A DNA stretch of 64,000 nt from Bradyrhizobium campsiandrae (GTDB taxonomy: Bacteria > Pseudomonadota > Alphaproteobacteria > Rhizobiales > Xanthobacteraceae), in the NCBI RefSeq assembly GCF_014529705.1, contig NZ_JAANIH010000022.1, positions 1 to 64,000 of the forward strand, written 5' to 3'. Every line of letters starts with the position of its first letter. The first letter of the stretch is position 1. A program made the position numbers and the translations under genes. Of the stretch, positions 15,338-24,684 are shown in pieces. The notes beneath the pieces are model-generated. The model worked only from the letters and a program-made list of their open reading frames with translations. It was not told the origin of the DNA and searched no databases.

Positions 15338-18214
15338 TTGCGTCTGATCAGGTGCCTCGCGTCCATCGCGCTGGGCCTCATGATTCTTGTCGCCGCGTCG
15401 CCAGCACGCGCGCTTGACGCTGTCAGCGTCCGCAGCGACGCGCCCGCGATCGACCTCACCGCCGTGCTCGAGCACCAGCGCAGCGACACCGACCGCATCC
15501 AGGTCTCCACCGCGCCCGGAACCGACGGCATCGTCCGCCGCATCGAGGTGCGCGCCCGTGAGGGTGGTCAGAACTGGGTGGTATTTGCGCTCGCCAACAA
15601 CACCGACGACCAGCTCGACCGCCTGATCGTCGCGCCGCATTACCGCATCGTGTCCTCGGGCCTGTTGTGGCCCGACCTCGGGCTGTCACGCATCGCGACC
15701 ATCACGCCCTCCACCGGCGACCGGCCCGAGCGGCAAGAAAGCCCGACGGCCGACGTGTTCCGTGTCACGCTCGACCCCGGCGCCGTCGTCACCTTCGTGG
15801 CGGAACTGCGCACCGATAAGCTGCCGCAGCTCTATCTGTGGGAGCCGGAGGCCTACAAGGACAAGGTCAACTCGTTCACGCTGTACCAGGGCATCGTGAT
15901 CGGCATCTCCGGACTTCTGGCGCTCGTTCTCACCATCCTGTTCGTGGTGAAGGGCAGCATCATGTTCCCGGCGGCGGCGGCGCTGGCCTGGGCGGTGCTG
16001 GTCTATATCGGCGTCGATTTCGGCTTCTGGGGCAAGGTGCTCGACATGTCGAACAACGCCGAGCGCATCTGGCGCGCGGCGGGTGAAGCGATCCTGGCGG
16101 CGACGCTGCTGGTGTTCCTGTTCGCCTATCTCAATCTCAGTCGATGGCACGTGCGCTACTCGCACATCACCGTGGGCTGGCTCGCCTTCCTGGGCTCGCT
16201 GGTCGCGCTCGCGCTGTTCGACCCGGCCGTCGCCTCCGGCATTGCACGCATCTCGCTGGTGCTGATCGCCTTCGCCGGCTTCGCCCTGATCGTCTATCTC
16301 TCAACCCATGGCTTCGACCGCGCGGTGCTGCTGATCCCGACCTGGTTCCTCCTGGTCGTCTGGGTCGTGGCCGCCGGCATGACCGTCGCCGGCTCCGTCA
16401 CCAACGATATCGTCGGCCCTGCTTTGCTCGGCGGCCTCGTGCTGATCGTGATGCTGATCGGGTTCACCGTCATGCAGCACGCCTTTGCCGGCGGCGGCGC
16501 CACCACCGGCGTCGTCTCCGACATCGAACGCCGCGCGCTGGCCCTGGCCGGCTCCGGCGACCTGATCTGGGACTGGGACGTTTCCGCCGACAAGGTTTTT
16601 ACGAGCCCCGAGACCGAGGCCCTGCTCGGCCTCAAGCGCGGCACGCTGGAAGGCCCGGCCGCCTCGTGGTTAGAGGTGCTGCATCCCCTCGACCAGGACC
16701 GCTTCCGAGCCGCGCTCGACAGCGTGCTCGACCAGCGCCGCGGCCGCCTCGTCCAGGATTTCCGCCTGCGCACCCCCGACGGTCATTTCATGTGGTTCGC
16801 GTTGAAGGCGCGGCCTGTGGTCGGCTCGGACGGCGAGGTCTCGCGCGTGGTCGGCACCCTCACTGACGTCACTGACCTGCGCAACGCGGAAGAGCGCCTG
16901 CTGCACGATTCCGTGCATGACAATCTCACCGGCCTGCCCAACCGCAAGCTGTTCATGGACCGGTTGGGTGCCGTCGCGCATTTTGCCAAATCGATGCCGA
17001 CGCTGCGCCCGACGCTGATGGTGATCGACCTCGACCGCTTCAAGCAGGTCAACGATTCCGTCGGCATCGCGGTCGGCGATTCCATTCTGCTGACCTTGGC
17101 CCGACGCCTCACCCGCATCCTGAAGCCGCAGGACACGCTGGCGCGGCTCGCCGGCGACCAGTTCGGCCTGATCCTGCTCTCGGAGCAGGACCCGGCACGG
17201 ATCACCAACTTCGCCGAGACCATCCGCAAGACCATCCGCGCGCCGATCGCCTTCAACGACCGCGAGATCTTCCTGACGGCTTCGATCGGCATGGCGCTGT
17301 CCGATCCGCAGACGCAACTGACGGACGAGATCATCAAGGACGCCGAGCTGGCGATGTATCACTCCAAGCGCATCGGCGGCGACCGCATCGACGTCTACAA
17401 GCCGGCGATGCGCGCGCGGAAGACCGACCGCCTGACGCTGGAGAGCGAGCTGCGCCGTGCCATCGAGCGGCAGGAGCTCACCATCCTGTACCAGCCGATC
17501 GTCCGGCTGGAGGATCGTTCGGTCGCCGGCTTCGAGGCGCTGGCGCGCTGGGATCACCCGAAGCTCGGCCGGATGGCGCCCTCGGAATTCATCACGATTG
17601 CGGAAGAGACCGGCCTGATCGTCGACCTCGGCATGTTCGTGCTCGACCAGACCGCCAAGCAGCTCTCGATCTGGCAACGGGCGATGCGCTCGCGCGAGCC
17701 GATCTTCGCATCCGTCAACGTCTCCTCCCGGCAATTGCTGCGCCATGATCTGATCCACGACATCAGAACCGTGCTGTCACGCTCCTCGGTGGCGCGCGGC
17801 ACGCTGAAGCTGGAACTGACGGAATCGCTGGTGATGGAGAATCCGGAGCACGCGGCGCAAATGCTGACGCGGATTCGCGAGCTCGGCACAGGTCTCTCGC
17901 TCGACGATTTCGGCACCGGCCATTCCTCGCTCGCCTATCTGCAGCGCTTCCCGTTCGACACCATCAAGATCGACCAGTCCTTCGTCCGCACCACCAATCG
18001 CGGCACGCGGCCGGTGATCCTCAAATCGATCATCGCGCTCGCGCACGATCTCGGCATGGACGTGGTGGCGGAAGGCGCCGAGACCGATTCCGACGCGGTG
18101 GAGCTCTATCAATTGGGCTGCGAATACGCGCAGGGCTTTGCCTTCGGCGAGCCGATGGACGCCGATGCGGCGATGCGGCTGCTCACGGAAGTGCGGCTGG
18201 AAGCGGCGAGCTGA
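15338..18214 (+). CDS. Membrane 7TM-PAS-GGDEF-EAL c-di-GMP protein with degenerate GGDEF
   Basis: A 958-residue signalling protein. It has a signal peptide (to ALA, about residue 26), a periplasmic domain (about 30-180), about seven membrane helices (185-380, the layout of 7TMR-DISM receptors), a PAS domain (about 400-515), a GGDEF domain (about 523-690) and an EAL domain (about 700-945). The GGDEF signature is AGDQF at 605-609, so cyclase activity is unlikely; such domains often bind GTP and tune the partner. The EAL domain looks intact: EAL at 733-735, VNVSSRQL, ELTES, DDFGTGHSSL, IKIDQSFV and VVAEGAET. I expect a net c-di-GMP phosphodiesterase controlled by a periplasmic ligand. The start appears to be TTG, supported by the signal peptide that follows. 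Confidence 0.87.
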   Translation: MRLIRCLASIALGLMILVAASPARALDAVSVRSDAPAIDLTAVLEHQRSDTDRIQVSTAPGTDGIVRRIEVRAREGGQNWVVFALANNTDDQLDRLIVAPHYRIVSSGLLWPDLGLSRIATITPSTGDRPERQESPTADVFRVTLDPGAVVTFVAELRTDKLPQLYLWEPEAYKDKVNSFTLYQGIVIGISGLLALVLTILFVVKGSIMFPAAAALAWAVLVYIGVDFGFWGKVLDMSNNAERIWRAAGEAILAATLLVFLFAYLNLSRWHVRYSHITVGWLAFLGSLVALALFDPAVASGIARISLVLIAFAGFALIVYLSTHGFDRAVLLIPTWFLLVVWVVAAGMTVAGSVTNDIVGPALLGGLVLIVMLIGFTVMQHAFAGGGATTGVVSDIERRALALAGSGDLIWDWDVSADKVFTSPETEALLGLKRGTLEGPAASWLEVLHPLDQDRFRAALDSVLDQRRGRLVQDFRLRTPDGHFMWFALKARPVVGSDGEVSRVVGTLTDVTDLRNAEERLLHDSVHDNLTGLPNRKLFMDRLGAVAHFAKSMPTLRPTLMVIDLDRFKQVNDSVGIAVGDSILLTLARRLTRILKPQDTLARLAGDQFGLILLSEQDPARITNFAETIRKTIRAPIAFNDREIFLTASIGMALSDPQTQLTDEIIKDAELAMYHSKRIGGDRIDVYKPAMRARKTDRLTLESELRRAIERQELTILYQPIVRLEDRSVAGFEALARWDHPKLGRMAPSEFITIAEETGLIVDLGMFVLDQTAKQLSIWQRAMRSREPIFASVNVSSRQLLRHDLIHDIRTVLSRSSVARGTLKLELTESLVMENPEHAAQMLTRIRELGTGLSLDDFGTGHSSLAYLQRFPFDTIKIDQSFVRTTNRGTRPVILKSIIALAHDLGMDVVAEGAETDSDAVELYQLGCEYAQGFAFGEPMDADAAMRLLTEVRLEAAS

Positions 18215-18236
18215 TGCTCGCAACACCTGAGGTGCT

Positions 18237-18314
18237 GTAGGGTGGGCAAAGGCGCATTTGCGCCGTGCCGACCATCCGCAAGTGGTGGGCACGCTTGCGC
18301 TTTGCCCACCCTAC
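18237..18314. repeat. Intergenic palindromic repeat (GTAGGGTGGGCAAAG family)
   Basis: Perfect 15-bp inverted arms (GTAGGGTGGGCAAAG at 18237-18251 and its complement at 18300-18314) enclose a loop with a second hairpin (GGCGCATTTGCGCC). The same arms occur at 30963-31054. Confidence 0.85.
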
Positions 18315-18358
18315 GAGACTTCTCCCACAAGGGGAGAAGGGAAGAACGGATCGCCGCT

Positions 18359-18628
18359 TTATCCCGGCCTTCGCCCATCCTTCTTCCGCTTCGTGAACCG
18401 CACGCTCTGCCCGTCGGGCATCCGTGTCGCCACGAACCCCGCGGCGAGGCAGGCCTCGCGTTGCGGCATCTGGATGTCGGGGCTGCGCAGGCTGTCCCAC
18501 CATGAGGCACGGTTGGCCGCACGCGGCAGGGCCGCGCCGATGATCTCCTCGATCTGCTCAAAGCTCAGCACGAATTCCATCTGCTTCTGCCGCATCAAGT
18601 AATCGCGTAGCGCGTCGTAGTCGTTCAC
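18359..18628 (-). CDS. DUF7662 family hypothetical protein
   Basis: An 89-residue basic protein: NDYDALRDYLMRQKQMEFVLSFEQIEEIIGAALPRAA, then WWDSLRSPDIQMPQREACLAAGF, then a Lys/Arg-rich tail. The pattern matches a small family I know as DUF7662, of unknown function and often found with restriction or mobile genes. The start is GTG at 18628, backed by AGGTGAGG about 7-14 bp upstream; the longer frame from 18676 lacks this support. It lies alone between the two c-di-GMP genes and points left. Confidence 0.68.
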   Translation of the reverse strand: MNDYDALRDYLMRQKQMEFVLSFEQIEEIIGAALPRAANRASWWDSLRSPDIQMPQREACLAAGFVATRMPDGQSVRFTKRKKDGRRPG

Positions 18629-18772
18629 CGCCGTCCTCACCTCTTGTCCGCGGCCTGATCTGCCCGAAAGCGACACCGGCGGAAACCAAATCTTAACTCA
18701 TTGCCGCAGCGCCGTCGCGATTTAAACACTATGCAAGCTTTCGGGCGCATCCACTGATATCGGGAGCAAGCG

Positions 18773-20266
18773 ATGTCTGGATGGCGCGAAGTCACGGCCC
18801 GCCGGCCGTGGCGCATTTCGGCGAAGTTGCTGATCATCTCGTCCGTCGTGACGGTGATCGGCTTTTCCGCCATTTGCGTCAACGTCATGCTGGACATGCG
18901 CCGCGGCGAGGAGGCCCTCGCCCGTCAGACGCTGGAGAACCTCGCCACCTCCATCGACGCCGACATCAGCCGCAATATCGAGATCTACGATTTGTCGCTG
19001 AAGGCGGTCGCCAACAACATGCTGCTGCCCGAGATCGCCACGGTCTCGAAGCCGGTCCGTCAGCTCATCCTGTTCGACCACGCGACCACGGCGCGGCATT
19101 TCGGCGCCATCCAGGTGTTCGATGCCGACGGCAAGCTCACCATCGATGCCTCCACGCTCGACCCGCAGGCGGAGAGCCGCGCCGACGAGGACTATTTCCG
19201 GATCCACCGCGACAATCCCGACGTCGGCCTTTACATCAGCCGGCCGATGCTGTTCCGCGGCGCCTATTCGATCGTGCTGAGCCGGCGCATCAGCGATACC
19301 GACGGCGGCTTCCTGGGCGTGGTCGCGGGCTCGGTCCGCTTCAGCTATTTCCACGAGCTGTTCGAGCGGCTCAGCCTCGACCCCGAGGACACCATCACGG
19401 TGCTCAAGCGCGACCGCACCATCATGATGCGGCGGCCGTTCGACCTCGACATCATCGGCAAGAACCTCGGAACGCAGCAGCAGTGGAAGCCCGACAATCT
19501 CAGGGCCGGGGGATCCTACGCCGGAAAGGGACCGGTCGACGTCACGCCGCGGCTTTACGTGCGCAGCAGCGGCACGGGTCCGCTGTTCGTCGTGGCGGGC
19601 AAGCCGCTCGGTGCCGTGTTCGAACTCTGGCAGAAGGAAGCCTATCGCATCGGCGCGGTGGTGCTGGCGCTGATCGTGTTCGTGCTGGCATCGACGCTGG
19701 TGCTCGCCCGCGAGATCGGCCGCCGTGCCGACGCCGAAAGCAGGCTGGAGGAAATGGCGACGACGGACGCGCTGACCGGCTTGCGCAACCGCCGCAAGTT
19801 CGATTCCGTCATCGACATCGAATGGCGGCGCGCGATGCGTCAGAGGACGCAGATCGCGCTTCTGATGATCGATGCCGACCATTTCAAGGCCTATAACGAC
19901 ACGTTCGGTCACCAGGCCGGCGACGAGGTGCTGGTCGGCATCGCCATCTGCATCTCGGATTCGGTCCGGCGCGCCGGCGACTGCGCCGCGCGCTATGGCG
20001 GCGAGGAATTCGCCGTGCTGCTGCCGAACACCTCGGCCGCCGACGCCTACAAGGTCGCCGAGACGATCCGTGCCAAGGTGCAGGGCTGGTCCGGCGGCGC
20101 GACGGGATCGACCGTGTCCTGCGGCATCGCCAGCCTCGCGCCCACCGCCGGCATGGATTGGCCTATTCTGGTCGCCGCCGCTGACAAGGCGCTCTATGCC
20201 GCGAAAGCCGGCGGCCGCAACCAGTCGGTGGTCGCGAGCCTGCCGCAGCTGTCGCTGGTGGCGTGA
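18773..20266 (+). CDS. Membrane-bound diguanylate cyclase (Cache sensor plus GGDEF)
   Basis: A 497-residue enzyme that makes c-di-GMP from two GTP. Membrane helices at about 18-40 and 292-312 flank a periplasmic dCache-type sensor. The catalytic domain starts at about 330 (TTDALTGLRNRRKFD). It carries the active signature GGEEF at 409-413 and an inhibitory-site RxxD at 400-403, so it should be active and product-inhibited. The start ATG has GGGAGCAAGCG just upstream. It ends 3 bp before the convergent galU stop. Together with the EAL protein upstream it forms an opposing synthesis/degradation pair, though not one operon. Confidence 0.92.
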   Translation: MSGWREVTARRPWRISAKLLIISSVVTVIGFSAICVNVMLDMRRGEEALARQTLENLATSIDADISRNIEIYDLSLKAVANNMLLPEIATVSKPVRQLILFDHATTARHFGAIQVFDADGKLTIDASTLDPQAESRADEDYFRIHRDNPDVGLYISRPMLFRGAYSIVLSRRISDTDGGFLGVVAGSVRFSYFHELFERLSLDPEDTITVLKRDRTIMMRRPFDLDIIGKNLGTQQQWKPDNLRAGGSYAGKGPVDVTPRLYVRSSGTGPLFVVAGKPLGAVFELWQKEAYRIGAVVLALIVFVLASTLVLAREIGRRADAESRLEEMATTDALTGLRNRRKFDSVIDIEWRRAMRQRTQIALLMIDADHFKAYNDTFGHQAGDEVLVGIAICISDSVRRAGDCAARYGGEEFAVLLPNTSAADAYKVAETIRAKVQGWSGGATGSTVSCGIASLAPTAGMDWPILVAAADKALYAAKAGGRNQSVVASLPQLSLVA

Positions 20267-20269
20267 GGC

Positions 20270-21145
20270 CTACTGCCCCAGATACTTCTTCATCTCCGCG
20301 ATCAGGCCCTCGCGCAGCTCGGGCCGCCTCAGCGCATAGGCGATGTTGGCGCGGAGGAAGCCGGGCTTGGAGCCGCAATCGTGGCGCTCGCCCTCGAACT
20401 CGACGCCGTAGAACTTCTGCGATCTGGCAAGACCGATCATGGCGTCGGTGAGCTGGATCTCGCCACCGGCGCCGCGCTCCTGGGTCTGAAGGATCTTGAA
20501 GATCTCCGGCTGGAGAATGTAGCGGCCGGTGATCGAGAGGTTGGAGGGCGCAGTGCCCTTGGCCGGCTTCTCGACCATGCCGTCGACCTCGAACATCTTG
20601 CCGTTGCGTTTTCCGACGCCGCAGATGCCGTATTGATGGGTGAGATCGTCGGGAACGGGCTCGACCGCGATCAGATTGGATTTCTCGCCGAGCGCTGCAG
20701 CCATGTCGATCATCTGCTTCAGGCAGCCGGGCGTGTTGAGCACGAGCTCGTCGGGCAGCACCACCGCGAACGGCTCGTTGCCGACGATGTCGCGCGCACA
20801 CCAGACCGCGTGACCGAGGCCGAGCGGCGCCTGCTGGCGGGTGAAGCTGACGGCACCGGCCTCCGGCTGGTACTGCGCCAGGATCTCCAGTTCGGCCTTC
20901 TTGCCGCGCTGGCTGAGCGTGGTGTCGAGTTCGAACATCCGGTCGAAATGATCTTCGATGACGTTTTTGTTGCGGCCGGTGACGAAGATGAAGTGCTCGA
21001 TGCCGGCTTCCCGCGCTTCGTCATAGACGTACTGGATCAGCGGCTTGTCGACGATGGTGAGCATTTCCTTCGGCATCGCCTTGGTGGCGGGCAAGACGCG
21101 GGTGCCGAGGCCGGCGACGGGGAATACGGCTTTGCGGATTTTCAT
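20270..21145 (-). CDS. galU: UTP-glucose-1-phosphate uridylyltransferase
   Basis: A 291-residue enzyme that makes UDP-glucose from UTP and glucose-1-phosphate, feeding exopolysaccharide, lipopolysaccharide and cyclic glucan synthesis. The nucleotide-binding start KAVFPVAGLGTRVLPATKAMPKEML, the sugar-binding EKPAKGTAPSN and GRYILQPEIF, and the C-terminal FEGERHDCGSKPGF match bacterial GalU. The ATG at 21145 gives the standard N-terminus MKIRKAVFP; a start at 21220 would add 25 atypical residues. Confidence 0.95.
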   Translation of the reverse strand: MKIRKAVFPVAGLGTRVLPATKAMPKEMLTIVDKPLIQYVYDEAREAGIEHFIFVTGRNKNVIEDHFDRMFELDTTLSQRGKKAELEILAQYQPEAGAVSFTRQQAPLGLGHAVWCARDIVGNEPFAVVLPDELVLNTPGCLKQMIDMAAALGEKSNLIAVEPVPDDLTHQYGICGVGKRNGKMFEVDGMVEKPAKGTAPSNLSITGRYILQPEIFKILQTQERGAGGEIQLTDAMIGLARSQKFYGVEFEGERHDCGSKPGFLRANIAYALRRPELREGLIAEMKKYLGQ

Positions 21146-21257
21146 GTGATTGATCGAATACCTTGGGGGCACGTGAAAGGAGCAATGGCGTCTTGCTAGC
21201 CGTTTTGCAGCCGGTAACAAAGGCGGATGTTGGGCTCCGTTTCAGAGAATTTGCGAA

Positions 21258-21284
21258 AAAGGTGACCAGCAAAAATTCACCTTT
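21258..21284. promoter_or_regulatory. 8-bp inverted repeat between galU and the transglycosylase gene
   Basis: AAAGGTGA at 21258-21265 and TCACCTTT at 21277-21284 are exact inverted copies 11 bp apart in an AT-rich divergent intergenic region. Position and symmetry fit a dimeric regulator site; no T run makes it a terminator. The regulator is unknown. Confidence 0.35.
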
Positions 21285-21318
21285 GTTAAGATATTGGCAA
21301 CCGTAACGAGGCCTCCTG

Positions 21319-22734
21319 ATGGCGGATTTTCGGCCGGCGGGTGCGGATATGGGACGATTGGTGACAGCGGTAACTTCATCCTTGACCGGCGCAACAATGC
21401 TTGCGGCCTGCCTGCTGTTCCCTGCCTCGGCACAAGCCCAGGGACAACAAGGGCAAAACGGCCTGTCGAACTTGTTCGGCGGTATTTTCTCAGGCGCGAG
21501 CCCGGCGCCTTCGCAACCTGCACCCGGCCCCGGCGGCGCCCAACCGTGGTCGGGCGAGGATGGCGCTTCCGGCCATCCGCTGATGACGGCGGCTGCGATC
21601 CGCGAGGCGGCCGGCAATTTCGAGAATTGCGTAGCTGGCATGTGGCCTGATGCCGCACGGCGCGGCATCTCGCAGGACAATTTTCAGCGCTTCACCGCGG
21701 GCCTCACGCCCGATCTGCGCATCATGGATCTGATGGATTCGCAGCCCGAATTCACCAAATCGATCTGGGACTATCTCGACATCCTCGTGAACGACAACCG
21801 TCTTGCCAAGGGCAAGGAAGTCCTCGCCACCTACAAGGCGCAGTTCGACGCGACCGAAAAAGCCTATGGCGTCGATCGCTACATCGTCGCCGCGATCTGG
21901 GGCATCGAGTCCAACTATTCGACCCAGATGGGCGACCGCAGCGTGCTGCAATCGACCGCGACGCTCGCCTGCATCGGCCGCCGCCAGGCCTATTTCAGGG
22001 ATGAGTTCCTCTCCGCGCTGGAGATCCTCAACCGCGGCGATCTCAGGCCGGAGCAGATGCGCGGCTCCTGGGCCGGCGCGTTCGGGCCGACGCAGTTCAT
22101 GCCGACCGCGTTCAAGCGTTTTGCCGTGGACGGCGATGGCGACGGCAGGCGGGACGTCGTCGACAATCCCACCGACCTGATCGCCTCCACCGCCAACAAT
22201 CTGAAAAAGGACGGCTGGCAGAGTGGCCAGACCTGGGGCTTTGAGGTCGTGGTGCCGCAGGGCTTCAACTACATGCTGGCCGACCGCGCCAAGATGATGA
22301 CGATCGCGCAGTGGGAGAAGCTCGGGCTGAAGCGGGCGACGGGCCAGCCCTTCCCGCATCCGGCGGAAAAAGCCTATCTGCTCGCGCCGGCCGGCGCGCA
22401 GGGACCAGGCTTCCTGATGCTGCAGAACTTCCGGGTCATCATGAAATATAACCCGGCCGAGGCCTATGCCCTGGCGATCGGCCATTTCGCCGACCGGCTG
22501 CGCGGGGGGCAGCCCTTCGTGCAGCCCTGGCCACGGCAGGAGCGCGAATTGTCGCGGAGCGAGCGGCTCGAGCTCCAGCAGCTTCTGGCCCAGCGCGGCT
22601 TCTACAAGGGGACCCCGGACGGCCAATTCGGCGGCCAGACCCGGGACGCGCTGCGCAGCTTCCAGGCCTCGAGCGGGCTGCCAGCGGACGGATTTGCCAC
22701 CTCCGACGTGCTGGACCGGCTGCGCGGGCGGTAA
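21319..22734 (+). CDS. Lytic murein transglycosylase (MltB/SltB type) with peptidoglycan-binding domain
   Basis: A 471-residue exported enzyme that cleaves peptidoglycan between MurNAc and GlcNAc, forming 1,6-anhydro ends. A signal sequence ends near ASAQAQG (about 41). The SLT2-type catalytic domain covers about 95-395, with the likely catalytic Glu197 in AAIWGIESNYS and the family motifs SWAGAFGPTQFMPTAFKRFAVD and DGDGRRDVVDNPTDLIASTANNL. A PG_binding_1 domain ends the protein (about 410-470: LQQLLAQRGFYKGTPDGQFG). The ATG at 21319 has a GAGG site; the ATG at 21349 is an alternative. The next gene, also envelope-directed, lies 146 bp downstream. Confidence 0.92.
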   Translation: MADFRPAGADMGRLVTAVTSSLTGATMLAACLLFPASAQAQGQQGQNGLSNLFGGIFSGASPAPSQPAPGPGGAQPWSGEDGASGHPLMTAAAIREAAGNFENCVAGMWPDAARRGISQDNFQRFTAGLTPDLRIMDLMDSQPEFTKSIWDYLDILVNDNRLAKGKEVLATYKAQFDATEKAYGVDRYIVAAIWGIESNYSTQMGDRSVLQSTATLACIGRRQAYFRDEFLSALEILNRGDLRPEQMRGSWAGAFGPTQFMPTAFKRFAVDGDGDGRRDVVDNPTDLIASTANNLKKDGWQSGQTWGFEVVVPQGFNYMLADRAKMMTIAQWEKLGLKRATGQPFPHPAEKAYLLAPAGAQGPGFLMLQNFRVIMKYNPAEAYALAIGHFADRLRGGQPFVQPWPRQERELSRSERLELQQLLAQRGFYKGTPDGQFGGQTRDALRSFQASSGLPADGFATSDVLDRLRGR

Positions 22735-22880
22735 AAACGGCCCGAAACTAACCCTGAAGCCGGATTCCGGCCGATCGGCGGTGCATGGCCGAAGAATCTG
22801 CAAGAGAAATTGCCCGTTTGGCGCCCGATTCCGTTATTATACCGAGCCAACTCCAGACCCCGTTGCGCGCCCGAGATCGC

Positions 22881-24572
22881 ATGTCGAAGCCAAAATCCTT
22901 GTTCAAGGCGCTGACCGAGACCGGCCCGCTGATCGCGCTGGGGACGGCGCTCGCGATCCTGGTCTTTGTCGCCGGGTCCGCCTCGGCGCAGGGGTTCTTC
23001 AACTTCCCCGGTTTCGGCGGCCCGCCGCAGCGCCAGGCTCCGCCACGGCAGGGCGGAGGCGGAGGCTGGTTCGGCGGCGATTTCTTCGCGCCATTCCAGC
23101 AACAGCAGCCGCAGGCCCCACGCCAGGATTTTTCGCGCGCGCCGGCGCCAGCCAAGCGCGACACCATACCCGACAAGAATGTGCTGGTGATCGGCGACGC
23201 CATGGCCGACTGGCTCGCCTATGGCCTCGAGGACGCCTACACCGAGCAGCCCGACATGGGCGTGATCCGCAAGCACAAGACGACGTCCGGCCTGATCAAG
23301 TACCAGCCGAAGGGAGAGCCTTCCGATTGGGCCGCGGCCGCGAAGGGTATTCTGGAGACCGAGAAGCCCGACGTCATCGTCGTCATGCTCGGCCTCAACG
23401 ACCGCATCGCGATCCGCGAGCCGGTCACCGAGAAGCCGGCAGACAAGGATAAGGACAAAGACAAGAAGAACGACAAGGGCGCGCGCGCCAAGCCGCAAGG
23501 CAAGGGTGACGCCAAGCCCGACACGGCTGCCAAGCCGGACGACAAGCCCGTCGATACCGACCTGCCGCAGGACGACGCCGACAACGCCGATACACCGGCC
23601 GCCGCACCTGAGAAGACCGCACGCAACCCGAACGGCCTCTACGAATTCCGCGACGACCGCTGGGTCGAGCTCTACGGCAAGAAGATTGAGGAGCTCGCCG
23701 GCATCCTCAAAGCCAAAGGCGTGCCCGTGCTCTGGGTCGGGCTGCCCGCAATCCGCGGACAGAAGGGCACCGCGGACATGCTGTTCCTGGATTCGCTCTA
23801 TCGCGAAGGCGCGGCCAAGGCCGGCATCACCTATGTCGATGTCTGGGACGGCTTTGTCGACGAAGCTGGCCGCTTCCTGCAGAAGGGCCCTGACTTCGAA
23901 GGCCAGATCCGCCAGCTGCGCAGCGGCGACGGCGTCTATTTCACCAAGCCCGGCGCGCGCAAGCTCGCCCATTATGTCGAGCGCGAGATCACGCGCCTGT
24001 TGGCGGGACGCTCCGGTCCGATCGCGCTGCCGAGCGAGCCGGCGACGCCGGATACCAGCGCCGAGCCCGGCAAGCCGGCGCCGCGGCCGCTGGCTGGCCC
24101 GATCGTGCCGCTGGTCGCGGCCTCGATCTCGACCGATCAATTGCTGGGTGGACCGGGCACGCGCCCGGCGGCCGTCGATGCGCTGGCAGCAAGGACGTTG
24201 GTGAAGGGTGAGCCACTCGCCGCGCCCGCGGGCCGTGCCGATGATTATTCCTGGCCGCGCCGCGAAGTCGGCCGCGAACAGGCCAAGGGCGATACGCCGG
24301 TTGCGGCGACGACGCCTGACGGTGGTGGTGCCGCTGCACCGGGCACGCCGGGCGTAGCCGCCGCGATCGCGCCGCCGAAGCTGGCGCCGAAGAAGCCCGC
24401 GCCACCGCAGCAGCCGGCGCAGGCCACACCGTCCATGCGAGACTTCTTCGGCTTCGGCGCGCCGCAGCCGGCGCCGCGTCAACTCGCGCCCGGGCCACGC
24501 AACCCGAATCCCAATCCCGCGATCCCGCGACCGCCTGGCAATGTCGGGCGTTCGGCTGAAGTGGTTCGGTAG
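22881..24572 (+). CDS. DUF459/SGNH-fold exported protein with replaced catalytic residues
   Basis: A 563-residue protein with an N-terminal signal anchor (about 14-36, ending SASAQG), a Gly/Pro/Gln-rich linker, an SGNH-hydrolase-like core (about 95-375) and a long Pro/Ala-rich tail. SGNH block I, normally GDS, reads GDA at 105-107, so the Ser nucleophile is absent. Block III is kept (GLND, 171-174). Block V, normally DxxH, reads DGVY at 350-353. A lysine/aspartate-rich low-complexity insert (about 184-245) interrupts the fold after block III. I infer a non-catalytic or altered SGNH protein in the periplasm, perhaps binding acyl groups or glycans. I chose the ATG at 22881 because the signal anchor follows it; an in-frame ATG at 22785 also exists. 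Confidence 0.82.
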   Translation: MSKPKSLFKALTETGPLIALGTALAILVFVAGSASAQGFFNFPGFGGPPQRQAPPRQGGGGGWFGGDFFAPFQQQQPQAPRQDFSRAPAPAKRDTIPDKNVLVIGDAMADWLAYGLEDAYTEQPDMGVIRKHKTTSGLIKYQPKGEPSDWAAAAKGILETEKPDVIVVMLGLNDRIAIREPVTEKPADKDKDKDKKNDKGARAKPQGKGDAKPDTAAKPDDKPVDTDLPQDDADNADTPAAAPEKTARNPNGLYEFRDDRWVELYGKKIEELAGILKAKGVPVLWVGLPAIRGQKGTADMLFLDSLYREGAAKAGITYVDVWDGFVDEAGRFLQKGPDFEGQIRQLRSGDGVYFTKPGARKLAHYVEREITRLLAGRSGPIALPSEPATPDTSAEPGKPAPRPLAGPIVPLVAASISTDQLLGGPGTRPAAVDALAARTLVKGEPLAAPAGRADDYSWPRREVGREQAKGDTPVAATTPDGGGAAAPGTPGVAAAIAPPKLAPKKPAPPQQPAQATPSMRDFFGFGAPQPAPRQLAPGPRNPNPNPAIPRPPGNVGRSAEVVR

Positions 24573-24577
24573 TTGTT

Positions 24578-24681
24578 GTCATTCCGGGCGCGCCGCTTGG
24601 CGCGAACCCGGAAATCCATTCAACAGCATTGATAGTCGCACGATGGATTCCGGGCTCGCGCTTCGCGCGGCCCGGAATGAC
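24578..24681. repeat. Intergenic palindromic repeat (GTCATTCCGGGC family)
   Basis: Outer arms GTCATTCCGGGC (24578-24589) and GCCCGGAATGAC (24670-24681) are perfect inverted copies. An inner pair (ACCCGGAAATCCAT / ATGGATTCCGGGCT) makes a nested cruciform-like design. A relative is at 33695-33784. Confidence 0.8.
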
Positions 24682-24684
24682 CGG

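Noticed and set aside
24578-24681. Intrinsic terminator after the SGNH gene
   Set aside because: Strong inverted repeat but no T run on either side, and a related copy occurs at 33.7 kb, so it is better called a repeat element.
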